From positions 8,130,922-8,194,921 of the forward strand of contig CAJNOP010000001.1 in the NCBI GenBank assembly GCA_905250075.1: a stretch of 64,000 nt of DNA, read 5' to 3'. The position numbers and the translations under genes were made by a program. The DNA is from Rotaria sp. Silwood1 (lineage: Eukaryota > Rotifera > Eurotatoria > Philodinida > Philodinidae). Within the stretch, counting starts at the first letter, position 1, and every line of letters begins with the position of its first letter. The notes beneath the pieces were generated by a model that did not search any database, had not been told where the DNA came from, and saw only the letters and a list, made by a program, of their open reading frames with translations. This document shows, in pieces, positions 52,138 to 64,000 of this stretch.

Positions 52138-54432
52138 AATATCTATCTTCAACACAAATAAAACAAAGGTTCTCGTAATAGATTAAAAAAACAAACATAT
52201 TTATATTAATTTAAATAACAAAACATCAAGTAGTTTATCATTGGTCTAATGACAGAAAAGTTTCATTATTTTTTAAGTAGACCAAGACATAAACAGATTT
52301 TAAAAGATAATAGATATGCATCATATTACAAAGTTATTATCAGATTATATTTATATGGTGATTATATCATTTTTAAGTTAATCACTGTGCAACCAATTTA
52401 TATCATTATGTATTTATTCTTATTTCGTTTACCTATCTTTATAGTAGACACTCTAAAACTCATATAGTTTATATAACATAATTTTTAATATAGCATGTCA
52501 AGAGAAAGTAACTATAATTGAAAGATTGACTCATAAGAAAATGAATAATTATTCTCATTATCGTCTTCAAATGTAAAACTTATGTGAAAAATCATACACT
52601 ATCTAGAAATAATTGTTGTTATGAAAATAAGTTAGTATTTTATTACTCTATTTATAATCAATTATATAATGAACAAATGTACATTGAAATGATAAGGATA
52701 TGAGATCAGCTGAAATAATCAGTATTGATATAAGGTGTATATTTGCATATTAATAGAAGATTCTAACGTTCAAAAATAGTTATCAAACCTATTGGAAAGA
52801 CAATTATTAGAATATGTATTAAACTGAATAAGAAAATCAAATTTAATATGTAGAATTATTTTTTAGTATGATAGTACAAAAACAGTCGATTGGTAGATAT
52901 GTTCAACCATATTTCTTGTTTGTCTCAGAGGTCGTTGATCAAGTAAGCACAATAATTGCAAAATTATCATACTCAAACTGTAAAAAAAAAAGATGCTTTG
53001 ATTGAGAAAATTCTTGAGTTTATTGTCAATCAATATTGATTTCAAACATATATGCACTTTGTATTTTATGAATTCATTCTCAATATATTCTAAAAATTAT
53101 ACAAAACCTAATGATATCAGTACTATGATATTATATAGAAAGCGATACGATTATCAACGTTTTGTTTTTTTCATAAGTTCTTTTTAATTTTTCTCTTTTT
53201 CAATTATGGCATTTATTTTCATCACACATTCTAAAAACATTTGTAGAAGATCCAAAAGCAAGATCCTAATTATTTAGAAGTCTATCTAAATGATTTTTAT
53301 AGATGGATTTAGTGCAAAGTTTGTTTTGTTTTTTTTTTAATATTGGGCAGTGGTGGACAGTGAGATGAGTCGATTGGTAAATTGTTTCTGTTTATGTAGA
53401 AATACTTCATATCAAATAAAGTCGTACATATCAAGGAGAGATAAAATTAAAAAAAATTATCCATATCCCTCGTTCACTGTCTTTGCCCGTACAATTCAAT
53501 TCAAACAGATATCGGTTGTAATCTCTAAAAAGAAGAGATGGATGAAACATTTCTCTTCAAATATTTGATATTTCTACTAAAGATAATCCATTTGTCTTAT
53601 AATCTCTCAGTACAGATCTACCTAAGTGTTTTGTACTTCCGGCTACTAATTTTTTAAGAAATCATTTTCCTTTTTGACTTTGCATAGGTGAATCTTTCCA
53701 ATTTTCTTTATTCATCTAAAATAATGGTGAATAACTTGTATCAGTGTTGATATTGGTAGTTTCGATATTTCGAACAATTCTCATAAGCATCACTAACAAA
53801 ACAACTTAGTTTTTTTTGGCTCCATATATCAGATTTGTCAAATAAAATGCTTGATGCTTTGAAATGAATTCTTATTGTATGAACTAAATGAATTCGAGAT
53901 AGACATAATCGTTGAAGATGAAAAATAAAGACATTTACTAGCGATTTTGTTTGATATTCTTCTGAATAGTATTTATTTTTTTTCTATATACGCAAATTTA
54001 TTCTTTAATAAAACCTCTGTCAAATTCTATAAATTACTGTATTAAAGATTCATATAACATAAGATTACAATGATTCTTCGATTCTACATAGATTTCTAAA
54101 TAACCTGAATCAAAAAGTATTGTGTAAGTTTCCATTTTCACAATATATTTTTTTTTTAAGTTCAACATTTCTGGTTATTTATCATAGAGAATAACAAACT
54201 TCTTCGAATATATGTATTTCATCATTTAACTGTAAAAGATATATTTGTTTAAAGCTTTAAAAAAGTATATGTATGAGAAAGATAACAAAGAAAAAAACAT
54301 ACATCAATAAGCTTGATTAGATATTCGGGAATATTTAGTCAATTCAGAAAAGCACTATATATATATATATTTTTTTTTTTAATCTTCAGGCTTAGATATT
54401 CTTCACATGTTACTTGTTTTCGTTTTGAGTTT
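52138..54432. other. Intergenic spacer
   Basis: AT-rich, 2.3 kb. Open frames at 52249-52467, 52863-53057, 53002-53187 and 53350-53568 are all short and unrecognised. The minus-strand one at 52863-53057 (LCLLDQRPLRQTRNMVEHIY) looks the most coding-like. Confidence 0.45.
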
Positions 54433-54847
54433 TCAAAGAACTTGATCAACGGTACGACGTCGAGCACAGCACCAATATAAAATTAAACCTTAGAAAGAAA
54501 TAGAAAAAAAAATGAGTCAGAAACAACATAAGAAAAAAAAAATAAAAGAAATGACGTACCACCAATTGGAAAAAAGATAATAATTAAAATCCAAATAAGC
54601 TTTGAACACATACCATGACCACTCGATGTGAGTAACTCAAAAATAGCAATTAAGTCAAGAATCAAAACAATCTAAAGATTATTAAAAAAAAACAAAAATA
54701 ACTTAATTCTTTCTGTAAATTTTCACTTACTAAACTAATAACTCCTCCAATAGTTGATCCAATTATAACTCGATCATCGTGAAGAGGTGCACCCGATATT
54801 GATTCTAATATTAGCAAAATAATAGTACCAAAAACAATTGAATACAT
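54433..54847 (-). CDS. Small membrane protein with a PLDc_N-like domain
   Basis: Three exons (54731-54847, 54560-54671, 54433-54488) give 94 residues. A signal peptide (MYSIVFGTIILLILESISGA) is followed by two hydrophobic helices. The first is around VISLIVLILDLIAIFELLTS. The second is KLIWILIIIFFPIGGLILYW, followed by CCARRR. The pattern of a hydrophobic helix, then W-I-L-I-I-I-F-F-P-I-G-G-L-I-L-Y-W, matches the phospholipase D N-terminal-like two-helix domain that occurs alone in many small bacterial and eukaryotic membrane proteins. No enzymatic part is present. Function of such stand-alone proteins is not established. Both introns are under 75 bp. Confidence 0.72.
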
Positions 54848-55649
54848 TTTTCTGATAAGAAAACGAAAGAATCAAATTCTAAAAAAAATAAATATTCACA
54901 ATATATAATAGTAAAGATAAAAATAAATATTAGTCAGAACATAAGCAAAAACTCAATTACTTATGTCGAAAAATGTTACTTAATTTTAACAGATACAATT
55001 GATACAAACTCGGATTTGACTCTATGCCTGTATGTCGAAGCTTATAAAGTGTACCCTTATATTGAGACATCAATGCATTTTTTTTTTCTTCAATATGTAG
55101 TCAGTCGTTGACGAGAAAAGAAATAAAAATGAGTAAGAGAATGTTGTCGCATATTTTTGAAACAAATAATAACATAATATGATTGGAAAGAAAAAACGTG
55201 AGATGGCGGGTATAGATCAAAGCACAGAAATATTAAAAAAAACACTCGAACAAAAGGGCGACAGAAAAAACCCTATCGATCGATATGCTTCTAGGTATTA
55301 CCCGACTATCAGAGTTAATATGCAAAAATATGAATTTCAATAAAAATTAGTTCAAAAGTAATGGTCATTTTCTAGAAGCAATTAGTGATAACATTCATTA
55401 GATGAATAAAAAAAGCTTTATTTGTCTTCATTCAAAAAAATAAACTGTTTCAAAAAGTATAGCTATTTATTAACGACTCTTAATATATTTTCACAGAAAA
55501 AAAGATGCTGTAACAGTTGTACATATTAATCATGATCAAACGCTAACAAAGTATTTTTTTTCTTCACTAATTTTAAGTACATTAATATAGAAGACACACA
55601 TATATAATAGCTTATTCTAAAATATCATCGAAATGGCTTTTTGCTACTA
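54848..55649. other. Intergenic spacer
   Basis: AT-rich; the left part is the likely promoter of the small membrane protein gene. No gene seen. Confidence 0.5.
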
Positions 55650-57345
55650 ATGATAGTCATTCTTTTCATTTTTCTACCAGTTATCATCGTATATTACATA
55701 TTACTCATCTTACTTCGACTAATACGATTATACAAATCATATGAAAATATTTCATTTTGTGCTTCTTTCATCGATTACATTTACTTGAAATCTACATAAA
55801 CTTGATAAACAACTACATGTTTTCGAATTACTTTGCCCATTGGCAAAATAATCTCAACAATCACAGCAAAGGTTCTTTTTTATATGAATTGAAATAATAT
55901 CGAGAATATTTTTATGATCTGATCAAGAACTCGAAATATACACATTGAATTATTTCTTTTTTTGAGAACAATTTCTTTATTATATCTTTACTCATTTATT
56001 AATAATAGTAAACATTTTGTTAAACCTTAGCTTAGAACTAGTTTACTCACTAGGTAACATTTAATGAATGAACAATTCTCATTTTTCTTGACTTGTCTTA
56101 TCTTTAAAAAGTAAAAATGAAAAATAACATATTTGTCGTTGCTTAATCTCGCTTTCATTTTGTGATACTTAATTATTACATAATTTGAAGCTCATATTCA
56201 ATGGACAATCATGTATTTTTGCTCGTCAATCTGATGCATATTCAAAACAAGAAAATAAAATATATGATCTGCATCTATACCTATTTACTGCCACACTAGA
56301 TATTATTGTTGGTTTATTGAAGGGTATATTTTAATTTATGACATAGATTTTTTCTCAAATCTGCAACAGTGCTAGACATTCTAATATGTGCACGCTCAAA
56401 ATCTCAACCAAAATACAATAAAAATAAGTTTGTGTTAGGAATTATTCGATAAATTAACATTGAACAAAAGAATTAAAAGATATAACTTTATTTTTTCTAA
56501 AATTGACGATACTATTTATGAACAGATAAATTCTCGTGATTATTTCAATCTATTATCGGTGAGATAAAAATACAAAGAGTTACTCAAAAATCCACCATAA
56601 ATTCTCTTGAAACGTATATCGTTCAATTTCATCCATTTTTAAAATTAAGCCTTGTTTTTCGGTCAAGGTAATTATAGACGGTCTTGTTATTTTTCAATAG
56701 TCTTGTTGGTCAAATGCATGCTGAAAAACTTACATTCGATAATATTCAAGAAGAAGTAGTTACATTTATGTTCGTAAATCATAATACAACTGCAGATGTA
56801 ATCAATTTACGTTTCTAATTAATTGGGTTTCATCAAGATGTTGAAGAAAAAATTCATGCTGATATGGATGCAATCTTTGATGATAATTATCTTCATTCAT
56901 TCTTGAGATTGTTTGATTTATTTTTCTATATATTTTTAAAGATGATCAAGAAAAATCTTGTACAATGGAAGATATTGAACAAATTGATTTTGTGTCCGAA
57001 ATAAGAAATAATTCAATATTTATTCTTACAGAAAAATGAATTTACACAGATATTTGTTTGAAAGTAAAAGTTTATGTTCGTTCTTGAATCTGTGCCATGT
57101 ATTATTTGGAAAAATACAAGAAGATTTTGTGTATCTTTTCATAAGGAAATTTACAATAATTGTTTTGAAAACTTGGATCTCGCTGTCAAGTTTAGTTTGC
57201 TAGACAATGTGCAAAGGATTAATTGTGTATATCTGTATAAATGAAACCGTTTTATGATGCTGATGTCTTTTCTAATTCTTAAAAACCTAGATCTAGAACG
57301 ATTTACTGGTAATCATCTTGTTTCAGATAAACTTTCATCTTTATA
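55650..57345 (+). pseudogene. Cytochrome P450 (CYP4-like) pseudogene
   Basis: Pieces of one P450 appear in order on the plus strand but in shifting frames with stops. At 55650 there is a membrane anchor (MIVILFIFLPVIIVYYILLI followed by LRLIRLYKSY). Near 56220-56330 comes FVARQSDAYSKQENK and then LFTATLDIIVGLLKG, matching the CYP4 LDIICETAMG region. Near 56745-56880 is the I-helix, EEVVTFMFVNHNTTADVINL, with the oxygen-binding (A/G)x(D/E)TT changed to VNHNTT. It is followed by IGFHQDVEEKIHADMDAIF. Near 56960 is CTMEDIEQIDFVSEI, the CYP4 helix J' region, and near 57290 LDLERFTGNHLVS, like the PERF motif. The ExxR and haem-binding cysteine regions are not recognisable. P450s are ER mono-oxygenases; this copy cannot make one. 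Confidence 0.72.
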
Positions 57346-57977
57346 TATATTCTATTCTTAGCTGATTGTCATAATTTCAGTTTTAGATGAACATTTTCTC
57401 ATGTAAATTTTATTACAAATCATGAATAAATGATTTACGTTTTTTCATCGTCTTTCTTTCCACTCAAAGCAAACTATTGATGAAATATATTTCGTTAACA
57501 GAAGTTATTCTTCGTCGAAAAAAGTTTCAATTCAGATGTTCGTAAAGCAACGATAAGTTTTTCTTTATACTTTTTTTGAACTAAATCACCAAACAATAAA
57601 ATATTTTATTCTGTATGTGTTGAATACTAAATTTATCGTATTGAAATTATATTCTACTACAATAATGTTGATAGTAATTTTCAAAATAATTTTAGCTATT
57701 GAGTTTTCAATAAGCATAATATTGTTTTCAACAATTTCACAAAGTTTTATTTCAAAAATGATCTCTGAGATAGAACAGCGCAATAAAATGAGTATATATT
57801 CAAATAAAAGATAATGTTCTAAAGTAAATAAAAAAAGAGAGATTAAAATATACTACAGCTAAGAAATAAAAAAAAAAAAAAAAAAAGTTTAAAGTTATTG
57901 CTATCCAAAAAAAAAGCACTCAAAAAGAAGATAAAGATTATTGAATAATAAAAAAACAAAAAATGTGAGATTCATTT
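57346..57977. other. Spacer between P450 pseudogene and CEP128
   Basis: Possibly holds the last, unrecognisable part of the pseudogene up to about 57550. A 19-base A run lies at 57868-57886. No gene seen. Confidence 0.45.
57868..57886. repeat. Poly-A run
   Basis: Uninterrupted run of about 19 A bases shortly downstream of the CEP128 stop codon (gene on the minus strand). Confidence 0.85.
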
Positions 57978-60900
57978 TTATGAGCTTTTAGTCGATAACT
58001 GAACTTTTGCTGTATGTAATTCTCGTTTAACTGAATCAATCATTGTTTGAAACCTAAAATAAACATGTCAATAATTTTAATATTTCGTTTTCTAAATAAA
58101 ATAAAATACTAATGACTAAAAAATAAACAAACACATTCAATCGATAAATTTTATTACGTGCAAAAAAAACTATTCAATATAAGTGTGCAGCATGCTAATT
58201 GTTAGATAATAATATTAAAAGCTTTGTTTTCTATGTGTTTACTTTAGAAATTGCCTAGAAAATATACATACACTCATGTAAGATAATTGTTAATTTAGTA
58301 TAATTCAAACAAGGATCTGATTATCGTCAATGATACATAATAGTTCCTTATTAATCTATCAGTTATAGTGATAAAATCAAATCAAATCCTAGAGATAAGA
58401 TTGATTGATTTCATTAATAAATAAAATATTTATATATATATGATAAATTAATAAAAATCTATATCAAAATCGATTGAATTTAAAGAATATGACATTATAA
58501 GAAATATTAAACTGATTTTTCAATCAAATTCAAAATAAAAATAGTTAGTTAGATTAATCAATACATATATATATATCATTTCATAGAATCTTACTGTCGA
58601 TATCGTTCATTGATACGATCTTTTTCATCCTAAATAAATTTATCAATATAAAAACTAATAAATTTTTGAATAAAATATAATTGATACTTCAGTTAAAGCT
58701 CGTCTTTTTTCATATTCAATTTGCATTTCAATTGCTTGTAATTGTTTTGTACGTTCTAATTCTTTCATTGAATGTCCTTCAACTCTTGCAAGTTGACTCT
58801 AGTTGTACAAAAAAAAAAAATTAACTTCTCAAATTTATTCATATAATTATTGATTATATTCACTTTTAATAATTTAAGTTTATCCGATGATTCTCTTTCA
58901 ACATCTTGATAACCTGAAAATAAATTTTTTTTCTAATAGGATTAAAAAAAAACGAACATTTTTTTAAATAAATAGTACTAAGTTTGTCACGTGATAAATC
59001 ATCAATAATAACTTCTCGTTTGGCTAATTCAGCTGCAAAATATTTTCTATCAGCATCACTATCAAGTAAAGCACTATTTAGATCATGACGAAGTTTATTT
59101 TCTTGTTGTTGACGAATTTCTAATTCTTGTTTAAGCCAAGCAAGACGAGCCTTTTTATTAAAAAAACAAAATTAAAAATAACCGAAAACAAAACACACAC
59201 ACTATTCTTGATATTATTTACTTTAACTTTGCTTAACCAAGTTTCAATATCATCACGAGAACTAATTGATGAATCAAGAATAAATGGTTCATCAGAATCA
59301 TTTGATAAACATTCTGTACAATAGATAATATCATTATAAACTGTATGAAGGGAATTCTAAAAAAAAAAAGAAATAGATAATTTTATCTATAAAAAGAAAA
59401 TATTTATTTACTTGAAAATCTTTTTCTTTTTTAAAAATGTCATTTTTTTCATTTGTTGTATCAACTGTTATTTTAACAATTCTAATAGAGAACAAAAAAC
59501 GATAGATATTTGGTTTTTTTTTTGTTGTTATTAAAAAACAAAGAAATATTTCGTTATACTTTGATTCTAATTCATCAATTAATCGAGTCTAAAAAGAAAT
59601 ATTTAAATTTAAAAAAAAAGTTATTTTGAATGAAATGAAAACCTTTTCTTTTAATTCTCTTGATATATTTTCAATTGAATATTGTCCTTGTGTTGCTTCA
59701 TCTTCATATTTCGTTGCTTTTTCTTGAAGTCTTTCAATATCTTTTTTATGTTCAATTTCATGTCTTTGTAAAATTCCAACTCGAGCTTTTTCATCCGATA
59801 ATTGTAACTAAAATTAATAAATAAATTTCTCTGAAATGATTAGTCTTTATTTTTCTTATACTTTAAGAGTTTCAATTTTATTTTCATAATCAACTTGAAT
59901 TGTTTTCATACCACGTGTATATTCCATTTTTGCTGTTTCTAATTTACGCTATTTATTAAATGAAAACAAAAAAACACCAGATTCTTTTATTAAGATTAAT
60001 TTGATGATGAAAACAAACTTTCATTTCTTCATAATCACTTTCAAGTGAAGCAAGTTTTGTTTGAAATTTCGTTTTTTCCTTTTTTTTTAAGCAAAAAAAA
60101 AAAATAATCAAAAATAATTTCTTAAGATTGAAACATACATCATTAAGTGTTTTTGAAATGGAATGATATTGAATAGATAATGAATCTCGGTCGAATTCAA
60201 TTTCTTTAATTTTTTGTAAGAAATCCTAAAAGAAATATCATTAATAAAAATGGAAAAAACAAGTTTATTTGTACCATGCGTTCATTTTCAAGTTCAATAA
60301 TATGTTGTTGAAATTGAGAACGAGATGCATTAAGTGTTTCAATATCTTGCTAAAATCAAAAATGATTAAAAATAATAAAAGATTTCAAAAATTTAAAAAA
60401 CTAGTTATTTTTTGTTTTTCTAACTTCAGCTTGTTGTAATTTTGAATCAACATTATTTCGATGATTTATTTCTTCTTGTAATAATTGTTGAATATTTTGT
60501 TTTTCTTTATCAATTTGTGAATGACGTTGACGATAAATAGATAATTGACTTTCAAGCTTTATTTAAAAGAACAAAACAAAGTAGAATATATATTCATTTA
60601 AATAATAATAATAAAAGATAATGTTTACTTCGTTAACTGAACTTTTAAGTGTTGCTATTTCTGTTTCTTGTGTAGAACGAATTGAACGAATTTGAACAAG
60701 CTAGTAGAAGAAAAAAAAATATACTGGTTTTATTTTGTCTTCTTCAATAATTCTAGTATGACTTACATCATTTTCATTTCGTTTGAAATGTTCTTCTAAT
60801 CGATTATATTTTGTCTAAATAATATAAAATAAATTTCTTAGTAATGACGTATTATTCATATATTTAATATAATTAGAAGTCAATGGAAAATGTTGAAAGA

Positions 60901-62545
60901 TTTTTAAGATAAGCAGTAACATAAACCTTCCTTATCAGTTTTATAAAATGTTCATTGATATATTTATAATAGCTATAAAGTCTTACACGATAGATAATTC
61001 AGTTATTATTGTATCAATTAACGTTCTATTCGCTATATCGATCATCTCAAAACTTAGAAAGCCTTGAACATTTAAATTCTTGTCTTGGGTGTGGGTGTAC
61101 ATTAACAGTATGTTCACGTTTTTAGACAATCTTTTTTTATCAAGATAGTCAGTGAGAAGAAATAGTGAAGTGTAATGTTGTGAACAGAATTTGTGTATTT
61201 CATACCAGTATCCGACATCGGTCAATTTTTTGTGATCCGATCCGAGATTGAAGATTTTTTTTTTTGTCAAGAAAAACAAGTTTTTTTTTCACAGGTTAAC
61301 AATCTGTTCAGTGTATCTATACAAACTCTCTCTCAATATTCGAAATAAAGAAACCATTATCTCATCTGAAATGGCCGTTTGTCGTATAAAAACTTCGAAA
61401 TCGGTTAACTGTTAGTGACCCGACTCGATCCGAGTCGGACACTGTTTCATACATATTCTCAGAATGATTGACAATGCTATTGTCTGAAAAACGCTTACAT
61501 AGAAACTAAGATGCATTGCTTCTATATATACATATGTATAATATTCATCGTTTAACTATTGTCTTGAAATTATTTTCTGATTTAATTTAAATTCGGAAAC
61601 GTTCGAATCTATAATCATATAAAAATATTCTGCTAGGTTTTTTTTTAAAATTCTGATTATATATATGACAATGTCAGCTCAATGATTGATGAGTTAATGT
61701 TCTTAAGTTTGAATTGAAGTCAAAAACCTATCTTTAGCTCATTTAGTTCATCCTTAATCGATAAATAATCGGTAAGAACAGAGCGCAATAATCATCGATT
61801 CAATTTGAAAAAAGAATACAAACATTTGCATCATTTAATTCTATTTCAAGTCTTGTAAATTGTTCACGCAAAGTAATATTTTGTGTTTTAACATTTTCTG
61901 TGTCTTTAACTAATTGTTCATTTCGTTCTAACATTTGTGTTGAACCAAATTTATGTCGATCAACATCTTTTTCAAGTTTTTTAACTTTTGCTTTCCATCT
62001 AGAGATTAAAAAAAAAAAATTAAATTAATAAAAAATTCAGAGCAAAAATAAATTTAACTGTTTAATTGTTTCTTGTGCTTGAATTTTCAATTCTTCTCGT
62101 TGTTGTTCAGAATCAGCTAATTGTTTTTGAGAATTCAATGCTTCTTGTGCATAACGTTCAGCTTCTTGTGTCATTTCTTCTAATTTTTCTAAAGATAATG
62201 TTAAATCACGTTGTAATTTTGCATTTTGTCGTTCATAAGTATCACAATTTTCTGTTATTTCTTTTAATTCAAGTAAAGTTTTTGCAATAAGTCTTTCTTT
62301 ATCATCACATTTTTTCACTAGAACCTTTAAAAAGTAAAAAAAAAAATATTTTCAAAAACAAATTGTAATTTTAGTAAAATAAACAAATTTATTAACCTCT
62401 AAATGATCCGAAAGTTGTTCACGTTGTCGTTCACTTTTCTCAAGTTCTTTTTTAAATGCAACCATTTCATTTAATGTTGTCGGCTTTGACAGCAACATTT
62501 GTTGTTGAATTAAATAATCATGTTCCAATTGATGACGATCTTGTT
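57978..62545 (-). CDS. CEP128: CEP128-like centriolar coiled-coil protein (partial, 5' end outside)
   Basis: CEP128 sits on the subdistal appendages of the mother centriole. Nineteen exons are read: 62397-62545, 62059-62324, 61824-61998, 60767-60814, 60629-60700, 60425-60556, 60275-60349, 60139-60225, 60019-60079, 59862-59948, 59643-59807, 59560-59588, 59412-59481, 59222-59356, 58979-59150, 58864-58913, 58688-58798, 58595-58629 and 57978-58053. Nearly the whole chain is heptad coiled coil. It aligns with human CEP128: EAERYAQEALNSQKQLADSE, then ELKIQAQETIKQWKAKVKKL (human LKLKAQESIRQWKLKHKKL), and near the end ETWLSKVKARLAWLKQELE with ENKLRHDL (human WLAESKTKLQWLCEELKE, EKNLRHQL). The exon at 60019-60079 is 61 bp and does not keep frame with the preceding one. 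The first visible exon needs one base from upstream, so the gene continues beyond 62545; no further exon was found to 64000. Confidence 0.85.
61206..61444. mobile_element. hAT-type MITE with 8-bp target duplication
   Basis: This 239-bp insertion lies in the long CEP128 intron (60815-61823). It begins CAGTATCCGACATCGG and ends with the complement of CAGTGTCCGACTCGG; the first 11 bases match at 10. The same 8 bases, tttcatac, flank it on both sides (61198-61205 and 61445-61452). The terminal sequence and duplication length are those of hAT elements. The frame open across it (to 61279, minus strand) is incidental. The ends differ from those of the MITE at 10303, so it is a different family. Confidence 0.85.
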
Positions 62546-64000
62546 CTATGTATGAATAAAATATTTAAATCTTTATAAATATATAGCATGTTGTTTTTAA
62601 GACTTTCGCCTATGATCTTTTTCAAAAATTCGATTAGGTCGAAATTTAAAGTTCATAAAAATGATACTCAATTTCAAAAGGTTTCTTCAGAAGTCATGAT
62701 GAATTTTCCGATCTCTCTAACATAAAAGACTACTATCTAAATTCATAGAAGAATTCTTGACGCAATTTTAGTTATTGCCTATCATCTTGATATTGATCTC
62801 AGAAAGTTCTTAATTCTTACTAGTGAACTCTGATTGTTTTTATTCTATAGATAGATACATTTTCTTTTGGATGAGAGAAAGGGATTTTCTATTTTATTCT
62901 CAATAGCAGAGCTATGATGGGTTTTCTAGGAAAATTTTCTTAAGTTTTTCTTCAATTTTAAGATTTTGTAAGTCATAAAAAAAGAAATAAAATTAAAATT
63001 AAAAATAACTTCTCCTTCATTCGAATTAGCAAGGAGTTCTCTTATAAATAAGAGTAGACAAATTGCTATAGCTTTAAGTATATTCAGCAGCTATTTACAT
63101 GCGTACAAGTCTCGTTTTGTACTTTGGCTCTTGGGAATTTCCGTGATGATAAGGTTTAGAGTTATGAAAAGATTTTCATTGATGTACACTCATTAGCCGA
63201 GCATCTACAGAAAGTTTCATAGAAACTCTACGCACTGTACTAAACATCGATTTTACAGTGGGCGGAAGCAGCCTGAAGTGGATGTTTTAATGAAATTTAA
63301 TATGAATTATTTTGATCTGAACTAAGAATGAGATCACTTTCCAATGAAAATGTATAAATTATCTAGTTGAAAGAAATCTGTACTCTCGATAGATACATCT
63401 TAAAACTTCTCAAGTTACATTGAATTTTTTTCGATAGTTATTCATCGCTAGAAATTTTATTATTTTTTTTATATGTTTCGGAGATGATTGTATCACTCTT
63501 TGTAATATAAGTTATAGTTGATTTGAAGTTTTTCAGAAAAAAATGTACAGATCTCATAATGATGGTAATTCACGATTGATAATTGCGTACCATTTCGTAT
63601 AATCCTTTTATATATGACTTCTAAGACACAAATTGAGTCATATTTAATAATTTCTGCGCTCTTCTAGTTCGAACAGAAAAATGATCAGCAATGTTCAAGA
63701 ACTGAAAAATAGGAATTCATAAGTTGTGAAGAAATTCTCAACGAAGTTATGATAATTCGTTGGAGGAAATGACAATTTATCGTTAGTTTCTTCAGTGCTA
63801 CCTTTCATAAAACTCAAAATAATCATTTTTCTGCAATATTTTCCCTAATCACACATTCATTTTCACATATTCCTTGATGAGTATGAATGTGAAAACAAAG
63901 AATATCGTGAATAGTGTGTTTTTTTTTCTTCTAATTTTAGCAATCATGACACTGCGTAGGTATTGTGAAGGAAATTCTATGTCTCACATCCCTCGCTTTT
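62546..64000. other. Probable long CEP128 intron or upstream region
   Basis: About 1.45 kb with no recognisable exon on either strand. Because the exon at 62397-62545 begins with an incomplete codon after a tatag acceptor, this should be intron with the next exon beyond the window. Confidence 0.5.

Noticed and set aside
53345-53370. CAGTGGTGGACAG, resembling a hAT terminal repeat
   Set aside because: No partner inverted end or 8-bp duplication found downstream.
60983-61279. 98-codon minus-strand frame in the CEP128 intron
   Set aside because: It runs into the second MITE; flanking CEP128 exons join in frame without it.
63255-63275. CAGTGGGCGGAAGCAG, resembling a hAT terminal repeat
   Set aside because: No matching opposite end within the window; it may lie beyond 64000 but cannot be supported.

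Overview
The window is animal nuclear DNA: strongly AT-rich, with intron-dense genes whose introns are mostly 45-80 bp with GT-AG ends, and orthologues of typical metazoan genes (LIM-domain-binding protein, Groucho/TLE, Csk, a discoidin-domain receptor, CEP128). Compact spacing, very short introns, a phosphoenolpyruvate mutase, a plant/bacterial-type fucosidase and several transposon scars fit a rotifer, most likely a bdelloid. The organism call is inference; no marker in the window proves it.

Layout. 1-607 (-): 5' end of an unrecognised EF-hand-like gene. 1.8-2.1 kb (-): fossil C-terminus of a hAT transposase. 3.2-4.0 kb (-): ETFB lysine methyltransferase. 4.5-5.1 kb (-): broken DPY19-type C-mannosyltransferase fragment. 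5.9-6.3 kb (-): LSM3. 6.9-10.8 kb (+): LDB/Chip, with a hAT MITE in its last intron. 11.7-14.1 kb (+): UAP56/DDX39B RNA helicase. 16.3-17.5 kb (+): sperm-tail PG-rich repeat protein. 18.1-21.4 kb (+): DDR-like receptor with a degenerate kinase domain. 21.7-24.8 kb (+): PEP mutase. 25.9-27.0 kb (+): ankyrin protein. 27.7-29.0 kb (+): seven-helix receptor-like protein. 29.5-30.2 kb (+): small multi-helix membrane protein. 30.2-34.0 kb: no gene, one probable Tc1/mariner-type MITE. 34.0-35.8 kb (-): secreted GH29 fucosidase. 35.8-40.2 kb: gene-poor with decayed remnants. 40.2-41.5 kb (-): intronless UNC93-like transporter. 43.3-45.4 kb (-): Csk-type kinase without an SH3 domain, divergent from 45.9-49.0 kb (+) Groucho/TLE. 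51.4-52.1 kb (+): orphan Ser/Tyr-rich ORF. 54.4-54.8 kb (-): small PLDc_N-type membrane protein. 55.6-57.3 kb (+): cytochrome P450 (CYP4-like) pseudogene. 58.0-62.5 kb and beyond (-): CEP128, cut by the window edge, with a second hAT MITE in an intron.

The genes do not form one pathway. Several belong to shared cell processes: nuclear mRNA metabolism (LSM3, UAP56), transcription cofactors (LDB, Groucho), tyrosine-kinase signalling (Csk, DDR-like), and cilium/centriole/sperm structure (CEP128, sperm-tail protein). The most unusual items are the PEP mutase with a presequence-like N-terminus, the DDR-like receptor that appears kinase-dead, the SH3-less Csk, and two hAT-type MITEs with perfect 8-bp target duplications. 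Exon boundaries were read by eye; for every gene given an exon list except CEP128 the exons sum to an intact reading frame.
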